Below, piece by piece: positions 1-9,701 of a stretch of 64,000 nucleotides of DNA. The translations under genes were made by a program, and so were the position numbers. A model generated the notes under the pieces. The model had not been told where the DNA came from. It ran no database searches and saw only the letters and a program-made list of their open reading frames with translations. This DNA comes from Sulfurospirillum multivorans DSM 12446 (GTDB taxonomy: Bacteria > Campylobacterota > Campylobacteria > Campylobacterales > Sulfurospirillaceae). The stretch is from NCBI RefSeq assembly GCF_000568815.1, contig NZ_CP007201.1:1869654-1933653 (forward strand), given 5' to 3'. The stretch's first letter is position 1. Every line of letters begins with the position of its first letter.

Positions 1-311
1 GTACTTTTTTTCGTAAGCCCACTGAGTTCCATGCGTAAACTCTCCACCAATACTTCAAAATCATCGATTTTATCTTTGAGCTGCATAATGATGTCAACAC
101 CAGCAAGATTGACCCCAAGATCGCGTGTAAGGCGCTGAATCATCTTGATTTTGTCAATATCTTGTTGTGAATAAAGCCTCATCTTCCCATCGGTCCTTGA
201 AGGCCTAACAAGCCCTTCTCGCTCATACTGGCGAAGTGTTTGAGGGTGAATGGTTAAAACTTTTGCGACAACACTGATCAAATAAACCGGTTCTTCATAC
301 CCATGATGCAT
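1..311 (-). CDS. hspR: HspR-type MerR family heat-shock repressor (C-terminus beyond window edge)
   Basis: The reading frame runs off the left edge, leaving about 103 residues. The N-terminus has a MerR-type winged helix: residues 20-45 include IHPQTLRQYEREGLVRPSR, followed by a helical stretch (IDKIKMIQRLTRDLGVNLAGV) and the beginning of a coiled coil. This is the usual HspR layout. The ATG at 311 follows a GAGGAG ribosome site. It lies 18 bp after cbpA on the same strand, the cbpA-hspR pairing known from Campylobacter and Helicobacter, where HspR represses chaperone genes through HAIR operators. A HAIR-like site is present upstream of clpB in this window (40744-40764), which fits. Confidence 0.9.
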   Translation of the reverse strand, partial: MHHGYEEPVYLISVVAKVLTIHPQTLRQYEREGLVRPSRTDGKMRLYSQQDIDKIKMIQRLTRDLGVNLAGVDIIMQLKDKIDDFEVLVESLRMELSGLTKKS

Positions 312-329
312 GGCATACTCCTCGTAAGT

Positions 330-1217
330 TTAATGTGGTAAATGTTCTTCCAACAGTGCTTTTAAGGAGCTATCCAAAGAAGCAAGAGGAGGAAGAACGA
401 TGTTAGCCACTAAGTACAAATCACCTTTACTTTGCGTTTTACGGTTCAATGCACCATACTCTTTGACTCTAAATTTTTGTCCATTTTTCGTATCTTCTTT
501 GACTTTGAGGGTAATCTCTTTATAGAGCGTATCCACAGCGATTTTACCACCAAAAAGAGCTGTTTTAAGCGGGATATCAATGCTCTTTACCAGATCATCA
601 CCTTCTCTGGTATATTCAGGACTGGAGGCGACTTCCACACTTAAGATAAGATCGCCCTTTTGACCTTGAAACGATTTACCTTTCTCTTTCACGCGCATCT
701 TTTCGCCGTTTTTGATGCCAGCAGGAATTTTGACATCAAAACTTTCATTGTTGTATGAGAGCGAATGTTTGCCACCTAAAATAGCCACATTGAAAGGAAT
801 AATAATTTTAGCACTGACATCTAAGTCTGGCTCACTAAACCCACCAAAACCGCCGCTACCAAAGCTTCCAAAGCCGCCTCGCCCACCACTGCTAAAGCCT
901 CCAAATCCACCGCCGCCTCCGCCACCGAAGATGCTACGTAAAATATCGTCTAAATTCGCACCCCCTTGTGCATTGGCAAAATCGTGGAAATTCTGACCGC
1001 CAAACATGCTATCGCCGTATTGGTCGTACTGACGACGTTTTTGCTCATCACTGAGGATTTCATAGGCAGCATTAATTTCTTTAAATTTCTCTTCCGCCCC
1101 TGAATCTTTGTTGATGTCAGGATGGTACTTACGCGCTAATCTTCGGTAAGCTTTTTTGATCTCTTCCGCACTCGCATCGACGGCGACATCTAATGTTTCA
1201 TATAAGCTCTTACTCAT
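330..1217 (-). CDS. cbpA: DnaJ-like co-chaperone CbpA
   Basis: The 295-residue protein has an N-terminal J domain (about residues 4-70) with the HPD motif in KYHPDINK, which stimulates DnaK ATPase. A glycine/phenylalanine-rich linker (about residues 95-135) and two C-terminal beta-sandwich substrate-binding domains follow. The cysteine-rich zinc finger of true DnaJ is absent, so this is the CbpA type. It is the first gene of the minus-strand pair with hspR. Its promoter must lie in 1218-1330, between it and the divergent htrA gene. A proline-rich frame antisense to the Gly/Phe linker is only a mirror of the repeats. Confidence 0.93.
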   Translation of the reverse strand: MSKSLYETLDVAVDASAEEIKKAYRRLARKYHPDINKDSGAEEKFKEINAAYEILSDEQKRRQYDQYGDSMFGGQNFHDFANAQGGANLDDILRSIFGGGGGGGFGGFSSGGRGGFGSFGSGGFGGFSEPDLDVSAKIIIPFNVAILGGKHSLSYNNESFDVKIPAGIKNGEKMRVKEKGKSFQGQKGDLILSVEVASSPEYTREGDDLVKSIDIPLKTALFGGKIAVDTLYKEITLKVKEDTKNGQKFRVKEYGALNRKTQSKGDLYLVANIVLPPLASLDSSLKALLEEHLPH

Positions 1218-1349
1218 GAGTGTTAACCTTGTTTTGGACTCTTTTTATCCATTAATATTTATAGCGATTATACCATAAAAGTTTAGTCTAGATCAATCAA
1301 CTTCCCTGCTTCTTAACTTAATATTTACTTTATGTTTACCTCTCTCCTT

Positions 1350-1355
1350 TATAAT
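1350..1355 (+). promoter_or_regulatory. Probable -10 box of the htrA promoter
   Basis: A TATAAT hexamer lies 33 bp upstream of the htrA ATG, in the AT-rich spacer between cbpA and htrA. No good -35 box is seen. That is usual for Campylobacterota sigma70 promoters, which rely on the -10 box and periodic upstream T tracts. Confidence 0.5.
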
Positions 1356-1388
1356 TCCATAAGACAAAGATTTCAAAGGAGTTTGACT

Positions 1389-2810
1389 ATGAAAAAAATA
1401 ATTTTACTATCGCTTGTTGCATCACTATCCCTCTTTGGCGCGACGATTGACATCGCTCAAATGCCTAAAGATTCTGAACGCAAAGATGCCACAGCTTCCA
1501 ATGTGATCCTCTCTTACAATACCGCTATCAAAGAGGCTAAGAAGAGTGTTGTCAACATTGCAACGACGAAAAAAAGTAAGCAAAACGACCAACTCAATGA
1601 ACTCATGCAAAATCCGTTCTTTAAAGAGTTCTTTGGAAATAAGATGCCTGAACTCAAACAACAAGAACGTAAATCGCACTCTTTGGGTTCAGGTGTCATT
1701 ATCTCCGCCAATGGCTACATCGTTACCAACAACCACGTCGTTGAAGGGGCGGATGAGATTGTCGTAACGCTTCCCGATGATGAAAAAGAGTATAAAGCTA
1801 AAGTGATCGGCGAAGATCCTAAAACTGATCTAGCCGTTGTTAAAATCGAAGCGAAAGATCTCCAAGTAGCTAAATTTGGCGACTCGTCTAACCTCTTAGA
1901 AGGCGATCTTGTTTTTGCCATTGGTAACCCTTTTGGCGTGGGTGAGACGATCACGCAAGGTATTATCTCCGCACTCAATAAAAACAATGTCGGACTGAAT
2001 CAATACGAAAATTTCATTCAAACTGACGCTTCCATCAACCCTGGAAACTCGGGTGGTGCGCTTGTGGATAGCCGAGGGGCTCTCATTGGTATAAACAGCG
2101 CGATTCTCTCCAAAACAGGCGGAAATAACGGCATAGGCTTTGCCATTCCTTCCAATATGGTGCAAAAAATTGCAACCTCTTTGGTCGAAACAGGCAAAAT
2201 TGAGCGTGGATTTATGGGTGTTTCCATTTCCGATCTTACCAATGATCTTAAAGAGCTGTATGAGAACAAACAAGGCTCCGTTATTTTGATGATCGAGAAA
2301 AATTCGCCTGCTGAAAAAGGGGGACTTCAAGTCTCCGATCTGATTCTTGAAGTGGATGGCATCAAAGTGAAGAACTCTAATGAGCTCAAAAATACGGTTG
2401 CAAGCATTGCGCCCGATAAAACCATTACCATTACGTATGAGCGTGATAAAAAAGTCAAAACAACCAAGATCAAACTTGCAAAAATGGATTCAGAAGAGGT
2501 AGTGGCAAGCAGTGATGGCAAAGCGACAACAACGCCTATTGAAGGGCTAAGTCTTTTGGAAATCAACGATAAAACCAGAGCCCAATACCAAATCCCCAAA
2601 GAAGTTGAAGGCGTGCTTGTTCTCGAAGTCAAAGAGGACTCGAAGGCTGAAAAAATGGGCTTTAGAGAAGGCGACATCATTATCCAAGTGGAACAGATGC
2701 ACATCACCTCTCTTAAAGATTTAAACAGCGCAATTAAAGCACATAAAAACAGTAAAAAACGCGTTATCATCAACCGTCAAAACTACCGTGCTATCCTTGT
2801 AATGCCCTAA
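1389..2810 (+). CDS. htrA: Periplasmic serine protease/chaperone HtrA (Do/DegP family)
   Basis: The 473-residue precursor degrades and refolds damaged periplasmic proteins. I chose ATG 1389 because it follows AAAGGAG and starts a signal peptide (MKKIILLSLVASLSLFGA). The trypsin-like domain shows the triad His116 (TNNHVV), Asp147 (KTDLAV) and Ser221 (GNSGG). Two PDZ domains follow (about residues 285-370 and 395-470). A longer frame upstream, from 1332, would hide the signal peptide and is unlikely. The C. jejuni neighbourhood is the same (cbpA/hspR on one side, a two-component system on the other). Confidence 0.95.
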   Translation: MKKIILLSLVASLSLFGATIDIAQMPKDSERKDATASNVILSYNTAIKEAKKSVVNIATTKKSKQNDQLNELMQNPFFKEFFGNKMPELKQQERKSHSLGSGVIISANGYIVTNNHVVEGADEIVVTLPDDEKEYKAKVIGEDPKTDLAVVKIEAKDLQVAKFGDSSNLLEGDLVFAIGNPFGVGETITQGIISALNKNNVGLNQYENFIQTDASINPGNSGGALVDSRGALIGINSAILSKTGGNNGIGFAIPSNMVQKIATSLVETGKIERGFMGVSISDLTNDLKELYENKQGSVILMIEKNSPAEKGGLQVSDLILEVDGIKVKNSNELKNTVASIAPDKTITITYERDKKVKTTKIKLAKMDSEEVVASSDGKATTTPIEGLSLLEINDKTRAQYQIPKEVEGVLVLEVKEDSKAEKMGFREGDIIIQVEQMHITSLKDLNSAIKAHKNSKKRVIINRQNYRAILVMP

Positions 2811-2811
2811 T

Positions 2812-2837
2812 ATTTAGGAGGCAAAAGCCTCCTAAAT
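2812..2837. terminator. Perfect stem-loop after htrA
   Basis: Eleven-bp perfect arms (ATTTAGGAGGC and its complement) enclose an AAAA loop immediately after the htrA stop codon. There is no long U run. It probably ends or attenuates htrA transcription before the promoter of the next gene (TATAAT at 2842-2847). Confidence 0.65.
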
Positions 2838-2841
2838 AGGC

Positions 2842-2847
2842 TATAAT
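2842..2847 (+). promoter_or_regulatory. Probable -10 box for the two-component operon
   Basis: TATAAT lies 27 bp upstream of the ATG at 2874, directly behind the htrA stem-loop. The first exact copy of the TTACATGTAA palindrome (2853-2862) lies between this box and the AAGGAG ribosome site. Confidence 0.5.
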
Positions 2848-2873
2848 ATCCTTTACATGTAAGGAGTGGGTTG

Positions 2874-3554
2874 ATGACAAATGTTTTGATGATCGAGGAT
2901 GATTTAGAACTTGCCGAGATTTTGATGGAGTATTTAGAACCGTTTGATATTGCTATTACCATCGCGGACGATCCTTATCTTGGACTTTCAACCCTTGACA
3001 CTCAAAAATTTGATCTTGTTATTTTAGACCTCACGCTTCCAGGACTCGATGGTCTTGAAGTCTGCACAGAGATACGCAAACACCACAGTATACCGATCAT
3101 CATCTCCTCTGCACGCACTGACATTACTGACAAGGTGACTGCTTTGGAAAATGGTGCCGATGACTATCTTCCAAAACCTTACAATCCAAGGGAACTTCAA
3201 GCACGTATTATGAGTCTACTTCGTCGGCAAAAAGGGTTGATTCCTACCGAACAGAGTGTGCAAAAACCAAAAGATTTGATCTTGAATGAAGAGCAGATGA
3301 ACATTGTGTTACAAGGGAAACAGCTGCATCTTACCGCTGCAGAGTATGGTATTTTAGGCTATTTGATGAAAAAAGAGGGCGGTGTGGTTTCAAGAGAAGA
3401 GCTTATTTATAATATCGAAGCGATCAGCGAAGAGACGACCAATAAAAGTATCGATGTGATCATTGGCAGAATTCGTCAAAAACTGGGTGAAAACCCTAAG
3501 GAGCCTACGTATATCCATGCAATTCGTGGTGTGGGATACAAATTTTTACAATGA
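2874..3554 (+). CDS. cprR: OmpR-family response regulator, CprR-like
   Basis: The 226-residue regulator has a receiver domain (about residues 1-118) with acidic residues at 9-10, phospho-acceptor Asp52 (VILDLTLPG) and the conserved Lys in PKPYNP. A C-terminal winged-helix DNA-binding domain (about residues 135-226) follows, with the typical RQKLGENP...IRGVGYKF ending. ATG 2874 lies 7 bp after AAGGAG; a TTG one codon upstream is less likely. The gene overlaps the histidine kinase gene by 4 bp. The position next to htrA matches cprRS of C. jejuni, a cell-envelope control system; the assignment is by synteny. Confidence 0.88.
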   Translation: MTNVLMIEDDLELAEILMEYLEPFDIAITIADDPYLGLSTLDTQKFDLVILDLTLPGLDGLEVCTEIRKHHSIPIIISSARTDITDKVTALENGADDYLPKPYNPRELQARIMSLLRRQKGLIPTEQSVQKPKDLILNEEQMNIVLQGKQLHLTAAEYGILGYLMKKEGGVVSREELIYNIEAISEETTNKSIDVIIGRIRQKLGENPKEPTYIHAIRGVGYKFLQ

Positions 3555-4783
3555 CAAAATCTTCGATTTTCTACAGTATCACCTTTATTTTTTCCATCAG
3601 TATTGTCAGTATTTTTTTAGCACTCCTTTTTTTGCTGGAATATGACAAGCAAATGTATACGGAAAAACTCAATATAAAATACTCCATTATCTCGCGTGCA
3701 ACGCTTTTTCACCTGAATAACTTTATCACCAATGATGAGCTTAAAAGGCAGGTACAAGGGTACCAAATGCGTGAAATTACCGATAAAGAAGACAAAGAGC
3801 AAATCATTCAAAATGCACAAATTATTCAAAAAATTGCTGATCGTATTGGTACGAGTGCTATTTTGCGCTACGAGAGTAACCACTACCTGCACATCGAGAC
3901 GAAATACGCTTCCTTGCTTCTTAAAGATGAAGATTTTCAGCCCTACCGCTATGATCTGATTAAAGTCATTTTTGGTGTTGTTTTTGCCATTATTATCATC
4001 GCGTACATTCTCACCATCCGTAAACTAAAGCCTCTTCGTAAACTCAAACGCCAAATGGACCGTTTTGCAAAAGGTGATCTTGATATCAACTGTAAAACCG
4101 ATGGGGAAGATGAAATTTCTCAAGTCGCCAATGCTTTTCACAATGCCGTTGAACAGATCAATAAACTCAACCACTCCAGACAGCTTTTTTTACGCAACAT
4201 TATGCATGAGCTCAAAACACCGATTACCAAAGGGCGCATTAGTGCGGAGATGCTTGAAAGTGGGAAACAACGTGAGCGACTGATTGGTACGTTTGAGAAA
4301 CTTGAACTTCTGATTAACGAATTTGCCTCCATTGAGCAGATCACCTCAGGTGAAGGACTTAAAAACATTAAACCGTATCGTCTGGTGGATATGCTCGATG
4401 AGGCAATTGATCTTGCGATGATCTCGCCTTCACAGATTGAGATCGAATTGGATGATGAAATCATTTTACATGTAGACTTTAGACTCTTCACGACTGCGAT
4501 GAAAAATGTGATCGATAATGGGATAAAATACTCCATTGACCAAACCATTAAAATTGTTGCGACCAAAGAAGCTATTGCTTTCATCAGCCAAGGAAAACCC
4601 CTAAAATACGATCTTGAGCACTATTTAGAGCCTTTTGTTCAAGAAAAAAACTCTCATCAAAGTTTTGGTTTAGGGCTTTATATTGTCTATCACATTATCA
4701 AAGCCCATCATCTTAGCTTTACTTACGAACACAAAGAGGGATATAATTATTTCAATTTTGAAAAAATTGAAACGTTAGCATAG
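3551..4783 (+). CDS. cprS: Sensor histidine kinase, CprS-like
   Basis: The 410-residue membrane kinase has a first transmembrane segment at about residues 8-32, a periplasmic sensor region and a second segment at about 138-158. A HAMP linker and a dimerisation box with the phospho-accepting His in IMHELKTPI follow. The catalytic domain carries an N box (KNVIDNGIKYS) and a short G box (SFGLGLYIV). The D-x-G G1 box is weak. Its start overlaps the response regulator stop (ATGA), implying coupled translation and a cognate pair. The name follows synteny with C. jejuni htrA-cprRS. Confidence 0.85.
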   Translation: MTKSSIFYSITFIFSISIVSIFLALLFLLEYDKQMYTEKLNIKYSIISRATLFHLNNFITNDELKRQVQGYQMREITDKEDKEQIIQNAQIIQKIADRIGTSAILRYESNHYLHIETKYASLLLKDEDFQPYRYDLIKVIFGVVFAIIIIAYILTIRKLKPLRKLKRQMDRFAKGDLDINCKTDGEDEISQVANAFHNAVEQINKLNHSRQLFLRNIMHELKTPITKGRISAEMLESGKQRERLIGTFEKLELLINEFASIEQITSGEGLKNIKPYRLVDMLDEAIDLAMISPSQIEIELDDEIILHVDFRLFTTAMKNVIDNGIKYSIDQTIKIVATKEAIAFISQGKPLKYDLEHYLEPFVQEKNSHQSFGLGLYIVYHIIKAHHLSFTYEHKEGYNYFNFEKIETLA

Positions 4784-4830
4784 ATTTTACAGTACAATTA
4801 AACACACAGTAGGAATATAAAGGAGTTTTT

Positions 4831-5232
4831 ATGTCTGGTATCACTTTTTCAAAAATCAATCTTTCCCATCTTATTGATCACCATATCGCACTATTAGAGC
4901 GCTTTGGTATTAAAGACGAAGTTCCTTTTTCACTTATCTTTTTTTCCTTGGAAGAGCGTAAAGAGATCGATAGTTTAGAGATGTTCCAACGCATTCTTCG
5001 AAGAACTGATGCTATTTTTAACCACAGTAACCACTACGTTGTTATGCTGACAGGAACGGATTGGAATGGTGCTACAGAAGTGCTCTCAGGGATTCAAAAC
5101 TTCTTAGATCAAGAACCTTTTGATAACGTTGTCACCTACCCAGAAGATGGTGCTGATGCCAAAGCACTTTTACACAGACTCCGTGATTTAGTGGAAACAA
5201 ACTGCAATATTAAAACCGATCTTTTAAAGTAG
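4831..5232 (+). CDS. Small conserved protein, possible degenerate GGDEF-like fold
   Basis: The 133-residue cytoplasmic protein has no signal peptide or membrane segment. Its central pattern (DAIFNHSNHYVVMLTGTDWNGA...IQNFLDQ) resembles the fold order of GGDEF domains, but there is no GGDEF motif, so it could not be a working cyclase. The ATG follows AAAGGAG. It stands downstream of the two-component operon with its own spacer and ends at a bidirectional stem-loop. Function unknown. Confidence 0.6.
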   Translation: MSGITFSKINLSHLIDHHIALLERFGIKDEVPFSLIFFSLEERKEIDSLEMFQRILRRTDAIFNHSNHYVVMLTGTDWNGATEVLSGIQNFLDQEPFDNVVTYPEDGADAKALLHRLRDLVETNCNIKTDLLK

Positions 5233-5250
5233 GCTTTTTAAGCCTACTTC
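5227..5250. terminator. Bidirectional terminator hairpin
   Basis: Arms AGTAGGC and GCCTACT enclose a T-rich loop between two convergent genes, with A and T runs outside. It serves the small gene on the plus strand and the LolC-like gene on the minus strand. Confidence 0.7.
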
Positions 5251-6453
5251 CTACTCATTTCGAAGGGTATCTAAAACGTTAATTTGCGTCGCTTTATAGG
5301 CAGGATAATACGAAGAGAGTGCTACAATCACGCTGGTTCCAACCACCGTTAAAACAAAATCCAGCATAGAGAGATCCAGAGGCAAGCGTGCTGTGCCATA
5401 GACATCTGCAGGCAGAGAGATAATGTCAAATGAACCTAAAACAAAAAGGGCTAAAGAGCCTAAAAGAATGCCAAACACCATTCCCCCTCCCCCAATGACT
5501 AACCCAAGGTAAAAGAAGGTATTTTTTATCTCTTTCTTATATGCTCCAAGGGAGAGTAAAAGAGCGATTTCTTTACGCCTGTTCATTACCGTCATCAAAA
5601 GAGAACTGATGATGTTTAAGGATGCGATCAAAATAATCAGCATTAACACAATAAAAAGTGCGCGCTTTTCAAGGGCAAGGGCTGCAAAAAAGTTACCATT
5701 CATCTGCCACCAACCGACAATACCTAAATCATCAGGAAGCACTTTACGGATTTTTTCAATGTCTACTAAAGGATTATCCGAATAGATATGAACACCATCA
5801 AAATGTCCCTCATCGTACTGCATCACTTGCGCCAAGGATTCCAGCGTAGTGTACATGTAAGCTTTATCATACGCCATCAACCCTGAACGAAAAGAGCCTT
5901 GATAGTTAAAGCGTTTCATCTTCGGAATGAGGCTCATGCCACCTGGATCGTTTTTTGTGAAAATAAGTGTTGCTTTTTCGTCAGGTGAAAATTGGTGGGT
6001 TTTAGCGATCTCACTGCCCGTAATGAGGTCGTATTTATCCAGTGTTTTACCCTGAATCGCCTCAGCAACAATGGAATTAATCTTCGCTTCTTGCTCAAAA
6101 TGGACTCCAAAGAGCATTCCACCTTCTAAACGATTGCCTTTTTTAATAATCACTTGCGTCGAAATATAGGGGCTAAAAAGAAGTTTGGGAAATTGCTCTT
6201 TGAGCGTATTGAGTTGCGCTTGATCCACAGGCGAAAAACTACGCGAATAGATGGAGAGTGGATAATTCATCGTAAAGAGTTTCTTTTCAAACTCCTTATC
6301 AAATCCATTCATAATCGCCATGGCAACCATCAAAACAGTCAGTCCAATCGCCACACCAAAAAATGCTAAAAGCGAAATAACGGTAATAAAAGGTTGTGAC
6401 TTGTCAAATCGCAAATACTTTTTGACAAGGTAGAGACTCAGATTTTTTTGCAC
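5251..6453 (-). CDS. lolC: LolC/LolE-type lipoprotein-releasing ABC permease
   Basis: The 400-residue inner-membrane permease has an N-terminal transmembrane segment (about residues 22-48), a large periplasmic MacB-like domain (about 50-255) and three further membrane helices in the FtsX region (about 260-395). It ends YYPAYKATQINVLDTLRNE, typical of this family. It would release lipoproteins from the inner membrane for transfer to LolA, which is encoded nearby at 9168. No ATPase partner (LolD) is in this window. It lies 9 bp downstream of secA on the same strand. Campylobacterota often have a single LolC/E-type permease, so LolF is an alternative name. Confidence 0.85.
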   Translation of the reverse strand: MQKNLSLYLVKKYLRFDKSQPFITVISLLAFFGVAIGLTVLMVAMAIMNGFDKEFEKKLFTMNYPLSIYSRSFSPVDQAQLNTLKEQFPKLLFSPYISTQVIIKKGNRLEGGMLFGVHFEQEAKINSIVAEAIQGKTLDKYDLITGSEIAKTHQFSPDEKATLIFTKNDPGGMSLIPKMKRFNYQGSFRSGLMAYDKAYMYTTLESLAQVMQYDEGHFDGVHIYSDNPLVDIEKIRKVLPDDLGIVGWWQMNGNFFAALALEKRALFIVLMLIILIASLNIISSLLMTVMNRRKEIALLLSLGAYKKEIKNTFFYLGLVIGGGGMVFGILLGSLALFVLGSFDIISLPADVYGTARLPLDLSMLDFVLTVVGTSVIVALSSYYPAYKATQINVLDTLRNE

Positions 6454-6462
6454 CCTATTCCC

Positions 6463-9042
6463 TTACGCTAAAAGCCCTTTTTTAGGACCACTCTTACCAC
6501 AACACTGTTTATACTTTTTACCACTTCCGCAAGGACATGGCTCATTACGCGCTGCTTTTTTATCTTTTTCATCTTCTTCGTCGGCATAAGGACTTTGATG
6601 TTGAAGTGTGGCGTTAGCATTAGCGGCTTCCATTCTTCGAATCATCTCTTCCATGGCACGCTTCTCTTCTTCTTCTTTGTTGTCACGCAGTTGAACGATA
6701 TGCAGTGTTCTAAAGCTCTCAAATTTGATCTGCTCTACCAGTTCAATAAAGAGGTTATAGCTCTCTTTTTTGTACTCCGTTAGTGGATCTTTTTGGTTAT
6801 ACCCACGAAGTCCAATACCCGTTTTTAAGATGTCCATTTGATACAAATGGGCTCTCCACGCATTATCAAGTACTTGAAGGTATAAAATACGCTCAATCTC
6901 TTGGCGTTGCGTTGCATCCACCACAGACATTTTTGCATCAAAAATTTTCTCTAATGATTCTAAAATAAACGTACGCAATGTGTCAAAGTCTAAGCCCTCT
7001 AAAGAACTACGCTCAAAGGTTTCATTGAGGTCATCTTGAAGAACCAAGATAAGACGTTCTATGTTGTATTCACTCTGAGCAATGCCCTCATAAATCTCTG
7101 CTTTAAAGAGCAAATTGGTCACAAATTCAAAACGAATCTCTTTAATTTTGGTATCAATATCGAACGTTGGATTTAAAAGTTCATTTCTAAAGTTGTAAAT
7201 CGTTTTACGTTGCTTATTGGCAACATCGTCGTATTCAAGGAGGTGTTTACGAGACTCAAAGTGAAGTGCTTCCACTTTCTTCTGTGCATTTTCAACGGCG
7301 CGCGTCACCATTTTAGACTCGATGTGTTCACCCTCTTCAATGCCTAAACGCTCCATAATCGCTTTGATACGATCGCTTCCAAAAATCCGTAATAGATTGT
7401 CTTCCAAACTTAAATAAAAGCGACTTTTGCCGTTATCGCCTTGACGACCTGAACGTCCACGAAGCTGATTGTCGATACGACGACTTTCATGACGCTCTGT
7501 ACCAATGATATAAAGACCTCCAAGGGCTTTAATTTCATCCTCAAGCTTGATGTCGACACCACGACCTGCCATATTGGTTGCAATCGTTACAGCGCCTTTG
7601 ACACCTGCATCCTTAATAATCTGCGCCTCTTTTTCATGGTTCTTCGCATTTAAAACCGAATGTGGTACTTTTTCTTTTTTCAAAAGAGCATGCAGTAGCT
7701 CACTTTTCTCAATCGAAGCGGTACCGACAAGAACCGGCTGCCCTTTTTCATGGCACACTTTGATGTCTTTGATAACGGCTTCAAACTTCTCACGCTCTGT
7801 TTTATAGATAAGATCGTTTTTATCTTCTCTACGCATTGGCACATTGGTAGGAATCGAGATAACTTCAAGATTATAAATCTGAGCAAATTCGGTCGCTTCA
7901 GTTTGAGCCGTTCCAGTCATACCTGCTAGTTTTTTATACAGTCTAAAGTAGTTTTGAAAGGTGATGTCAGCTAAGGTTTGTGACTCTTCTTTGATCATAA
8001 CACCCTCTTTTGCCTCTAGGGCTTGGTGCAGTCCTTCAGAAAAACGTCTTCCTTCACTTAAACGACCTGTAAACTCATCAACGATGATGATTTCACCTTC
8101 GCGAACCACATAATCCACATCGGCTGTAAAAAGGTAACGTGCTTTGAGCGCTTGATCGAGATGATGGGAAAGTACCGCATTATCAAGGCTGTAGAGGTTA
8201 TCGACACCGAAAAGTTTTTCAGCATTGCTAATACCATCTTCCGTCATTAAAACCGTTCTGTTTTTTTCATCAATCGCAAAATCAGTCTCTTTGGTCAGCT
8301 GTTTAGCAACGCCATCAGCAATTTTATACCCATCAAGTGTGCGATTTGCAGGACCTGAAATAATCAAAGGCGTACGCGCTTCATCGATTAAAATAGAGTC
8401 CACTTCATCGACGATAACAAAGTTATGGGAACGTTGAACTTTTTCATCCAAAGAGTAGCGCATATTATCGCGCAAGTAGTCAAAACCAAACTCATTGTTG
8501 GTTCCATACGTAATATCACTATCGTACTGCGCTTTACGTTTGGCATCGTTTTCAAGGTCATTGGTCACAACACCCACACTCAGACCTAAGAAGTTATAGA
8601 TACGTGCCATATCCGCCGCATCTCTTTTAGCAAGATAATCATTGACGGTAACAACATGCACACCCTCACCCGACATGGCATTTAAGACAACCGGAAGTGT
8701 TGCCACAAGGGTTTTTCCTTCACCGGTTTTCATTTCAGCGATGTCGCCACCGTGTAACACCAAACCACCGACCATTTGGACATCAAAATGGCGCATTCCT
8801 GTCGTTCGTTTGCTCGCTTCACGGGTCATTGCAAACACATCATTTAAAATAGCATCTAAGGTTACTGTTCCTGCTTTGACATCGACTCTTAAAGCATTAA
8901 AGGCTTCTAACAAGGCTTCATCACTCATCTTTTCATATGTTGGCTCTAAGGCATTGATCTTTTTTACGCGTACTTGGTGCTCTTTAATAACGCGATCATT
9001 TTTAGTGCCGAAAATTTTACGAACAATATTACTCAACATCAT
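6463..9042 (-). CDS. secA: Preprotein translocase ATPase SecA
   Basis: The 859-residue motor drives export through SecYEG. The first nucleotide-binding domain has Walker A in MKTGEGKT (about residue 103) and the DEVDSILID Walker B region. The second helicase domain contains [11 protein letters not shown] and the [11 protein letters not shown] motif. The C-terminus has the zinc-binding [13 protein letters not shown] used for membrane and SecB contact. Length is normal. Two ATG codons in tandem open the frame (9042 and 9039). It shares a strand with the LolC-like gene and is divergent from lolA, so 9043-9167 holds both promoters. Confidence 0.97.
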   Translation of the reverse strand: MMLSNIVRKIFGTKNDRVIKEHQVRVKKINALEPTYEKMSDEALLEAFNALRVDVKAGTVTLDAILNDVFAMTREASKRTTGMRHFDVQMVGGLVLHGGDIAEMKTGEGKTLVATLPVVLNAMSGEGVHVVTVNDYLAKRDAADMARIYNFLGLSVGVVTNDLENDAKRKAQYDSDITYGTNNEFGFDYLRDNMRYSLDEKVQRSHNFVIVDEVDSILIDEARTPLIISGPANRTLDGYKIADGVAKQLTKETDFAIDEKNRTVLMTEDGISNAEKLFGVDNLYSLDNAVLSHHLDQALKARYLFTADVDYVVREGEIIIVDEFTGRLSEGRRFSEGLHQALEAKEGVMIKEESQTLADITFQNYFRLYKKLAGMTGTAQTEATEFAQIYNLEVISIPTNVPMRREDKNDLIYKTEREKFEAVIKDIKVCHEKGQPVLVGTASIEKSELLHALLKKEKVPHSVLNAKNHEKEAQIIKDAGVKGAVTIATNMAGRGVDIKLEDEIKALGGLYIIGTERHESRRIDNQLRGRSGRQGDNGKSRFYLSLEDNLLRIFGSDRIKAIMERLGIEEGEHIESKMVTRAVENAQKKVEALHFESRKHLLEYDDVANKQRKTIYNFRNELLNPTFDIDTKIKEIRFEFVTNLLFKAEIYEGIAQSEYNIERLILVLQDDLNETFERSSLEGLDFDTLRTFILESLEKIFDAKMSVVDATQRQEIERILYLQVLDNAWRAHLYQMDILKTGIGLRGYNQKDPLTEYKKESYNLFIELVEQIKFESFRTLHIVQLRDNKEEEEKRAMEEMIRRMEAANANATLQHQSPYADEEDEKDKKAARNEPCPCGSGKKYKQCCGKSGPKKGLLA

Positions 9043-9167
9043 GTGATTTCACCTCTATTTTCTTTACTTTTATAGCATAAGTTTCTCTTAAAACTTGGGA
9101 TTTTATCATACTTTTACTATCTATTTGATAAAACTCCATATCTTATTTATCATCTCAAGGAGTCTTT

Positions 9168-9683
9168 ATGCGTTTTTTTGGAATGTTACTCTTTTTAACC
9201 ACACTCCTTTTTGCTAAAATCGAGCACTTTAAAACGATTCAAAGTGATTTTACTCAAAAAGTAACGAACGATCAGAATAAAACCATTGTGTATGAGGGAA
9301 CGTTTTACGCAACCAACGACAAAAAAGCACTGTGGATTTATGAAAAACCTGTCTCTAAAAAGATCTATTTTAATAACACACGCGTTTTAATTATTGAGCC
9401 GGAGTTAGAGCAAGTAATTATTACAACGCTTGAAAATACGCCAAATATTGCCCAATTGTTGCAAGAGGCAAAAGAGGTTACACCAAACAGGTACATTACC
9501 CACTATCAAGAAACAACGTACACCATTCATACGCAAAAAGAGCAGATTGAAAAAGTTTCTTACCGTGATAAACTCGATAATGCTGTCGAAATTCTCTTCA
9601 CCAACCAATCCACCAATCTCTTTTTAGATGAGGAACTTTTTCGTGCAGAAATCCCAAGAGGCTACGATATTGTCCGTGAATAA
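9168..9683 (+). CDS. lolA: Periplasmic lipoprotein carrier LolA
   Basis: The 171-residue precursor has a clear signal peptide (MRFFGMLLFLTTLLFAK). The mature part has the LolA pattern: an early QSDFTQKV segment, then TFYATNDKKALWIYEKPVSKKIYF, which forms the half-open beta barrel that carries lipoproteins. An AAGGAG site precedes the ATG. No LolB is seen, as expected for Campylobacterota. The gene ends against a 20-bp perfect palindrome shared with the convergent GGDEF/EAL gene. Confidence 0.9.
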   Translation: MRFFGMLLFLTTLLFAKIEHFKTIQSDFTQKVTNDQNKTIVYEGTFYATNDKKALWIYEKPVSKKIYFNNTRVLIIEPELEQVIITTLENTPNIAQLLQEAKEVTPNRYITHYQETTYTIHTQKEQIEKVSYRDKLDNAVEILFTNQSTNLFLDEELFRAEIPRGYDIVRE

Positions 9684-9701
9684 TCTTTACATGTAAAGAT
9701 T
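9682..9701. terminator. 20-bp perfect palindrome between convergent genes
   Basis: The sequence AATCTTTACATGTAAAGATT is its own reverse complement and contains the iterated TTACATGTAA core. On the minus strand it also encodes the last residues and the TAA stop of the GGDEF/EAL gene. It probably forms a hairpin terminator for both genes. Confidence 0.6.

Noticed and set aside
712-996. Proline-rich open frame on the plus strand opposite cbpA
   Set aside because: It is the antisense image of the Gly/Phe linker of CbpA; no ribosome site and no protein-like pattern.
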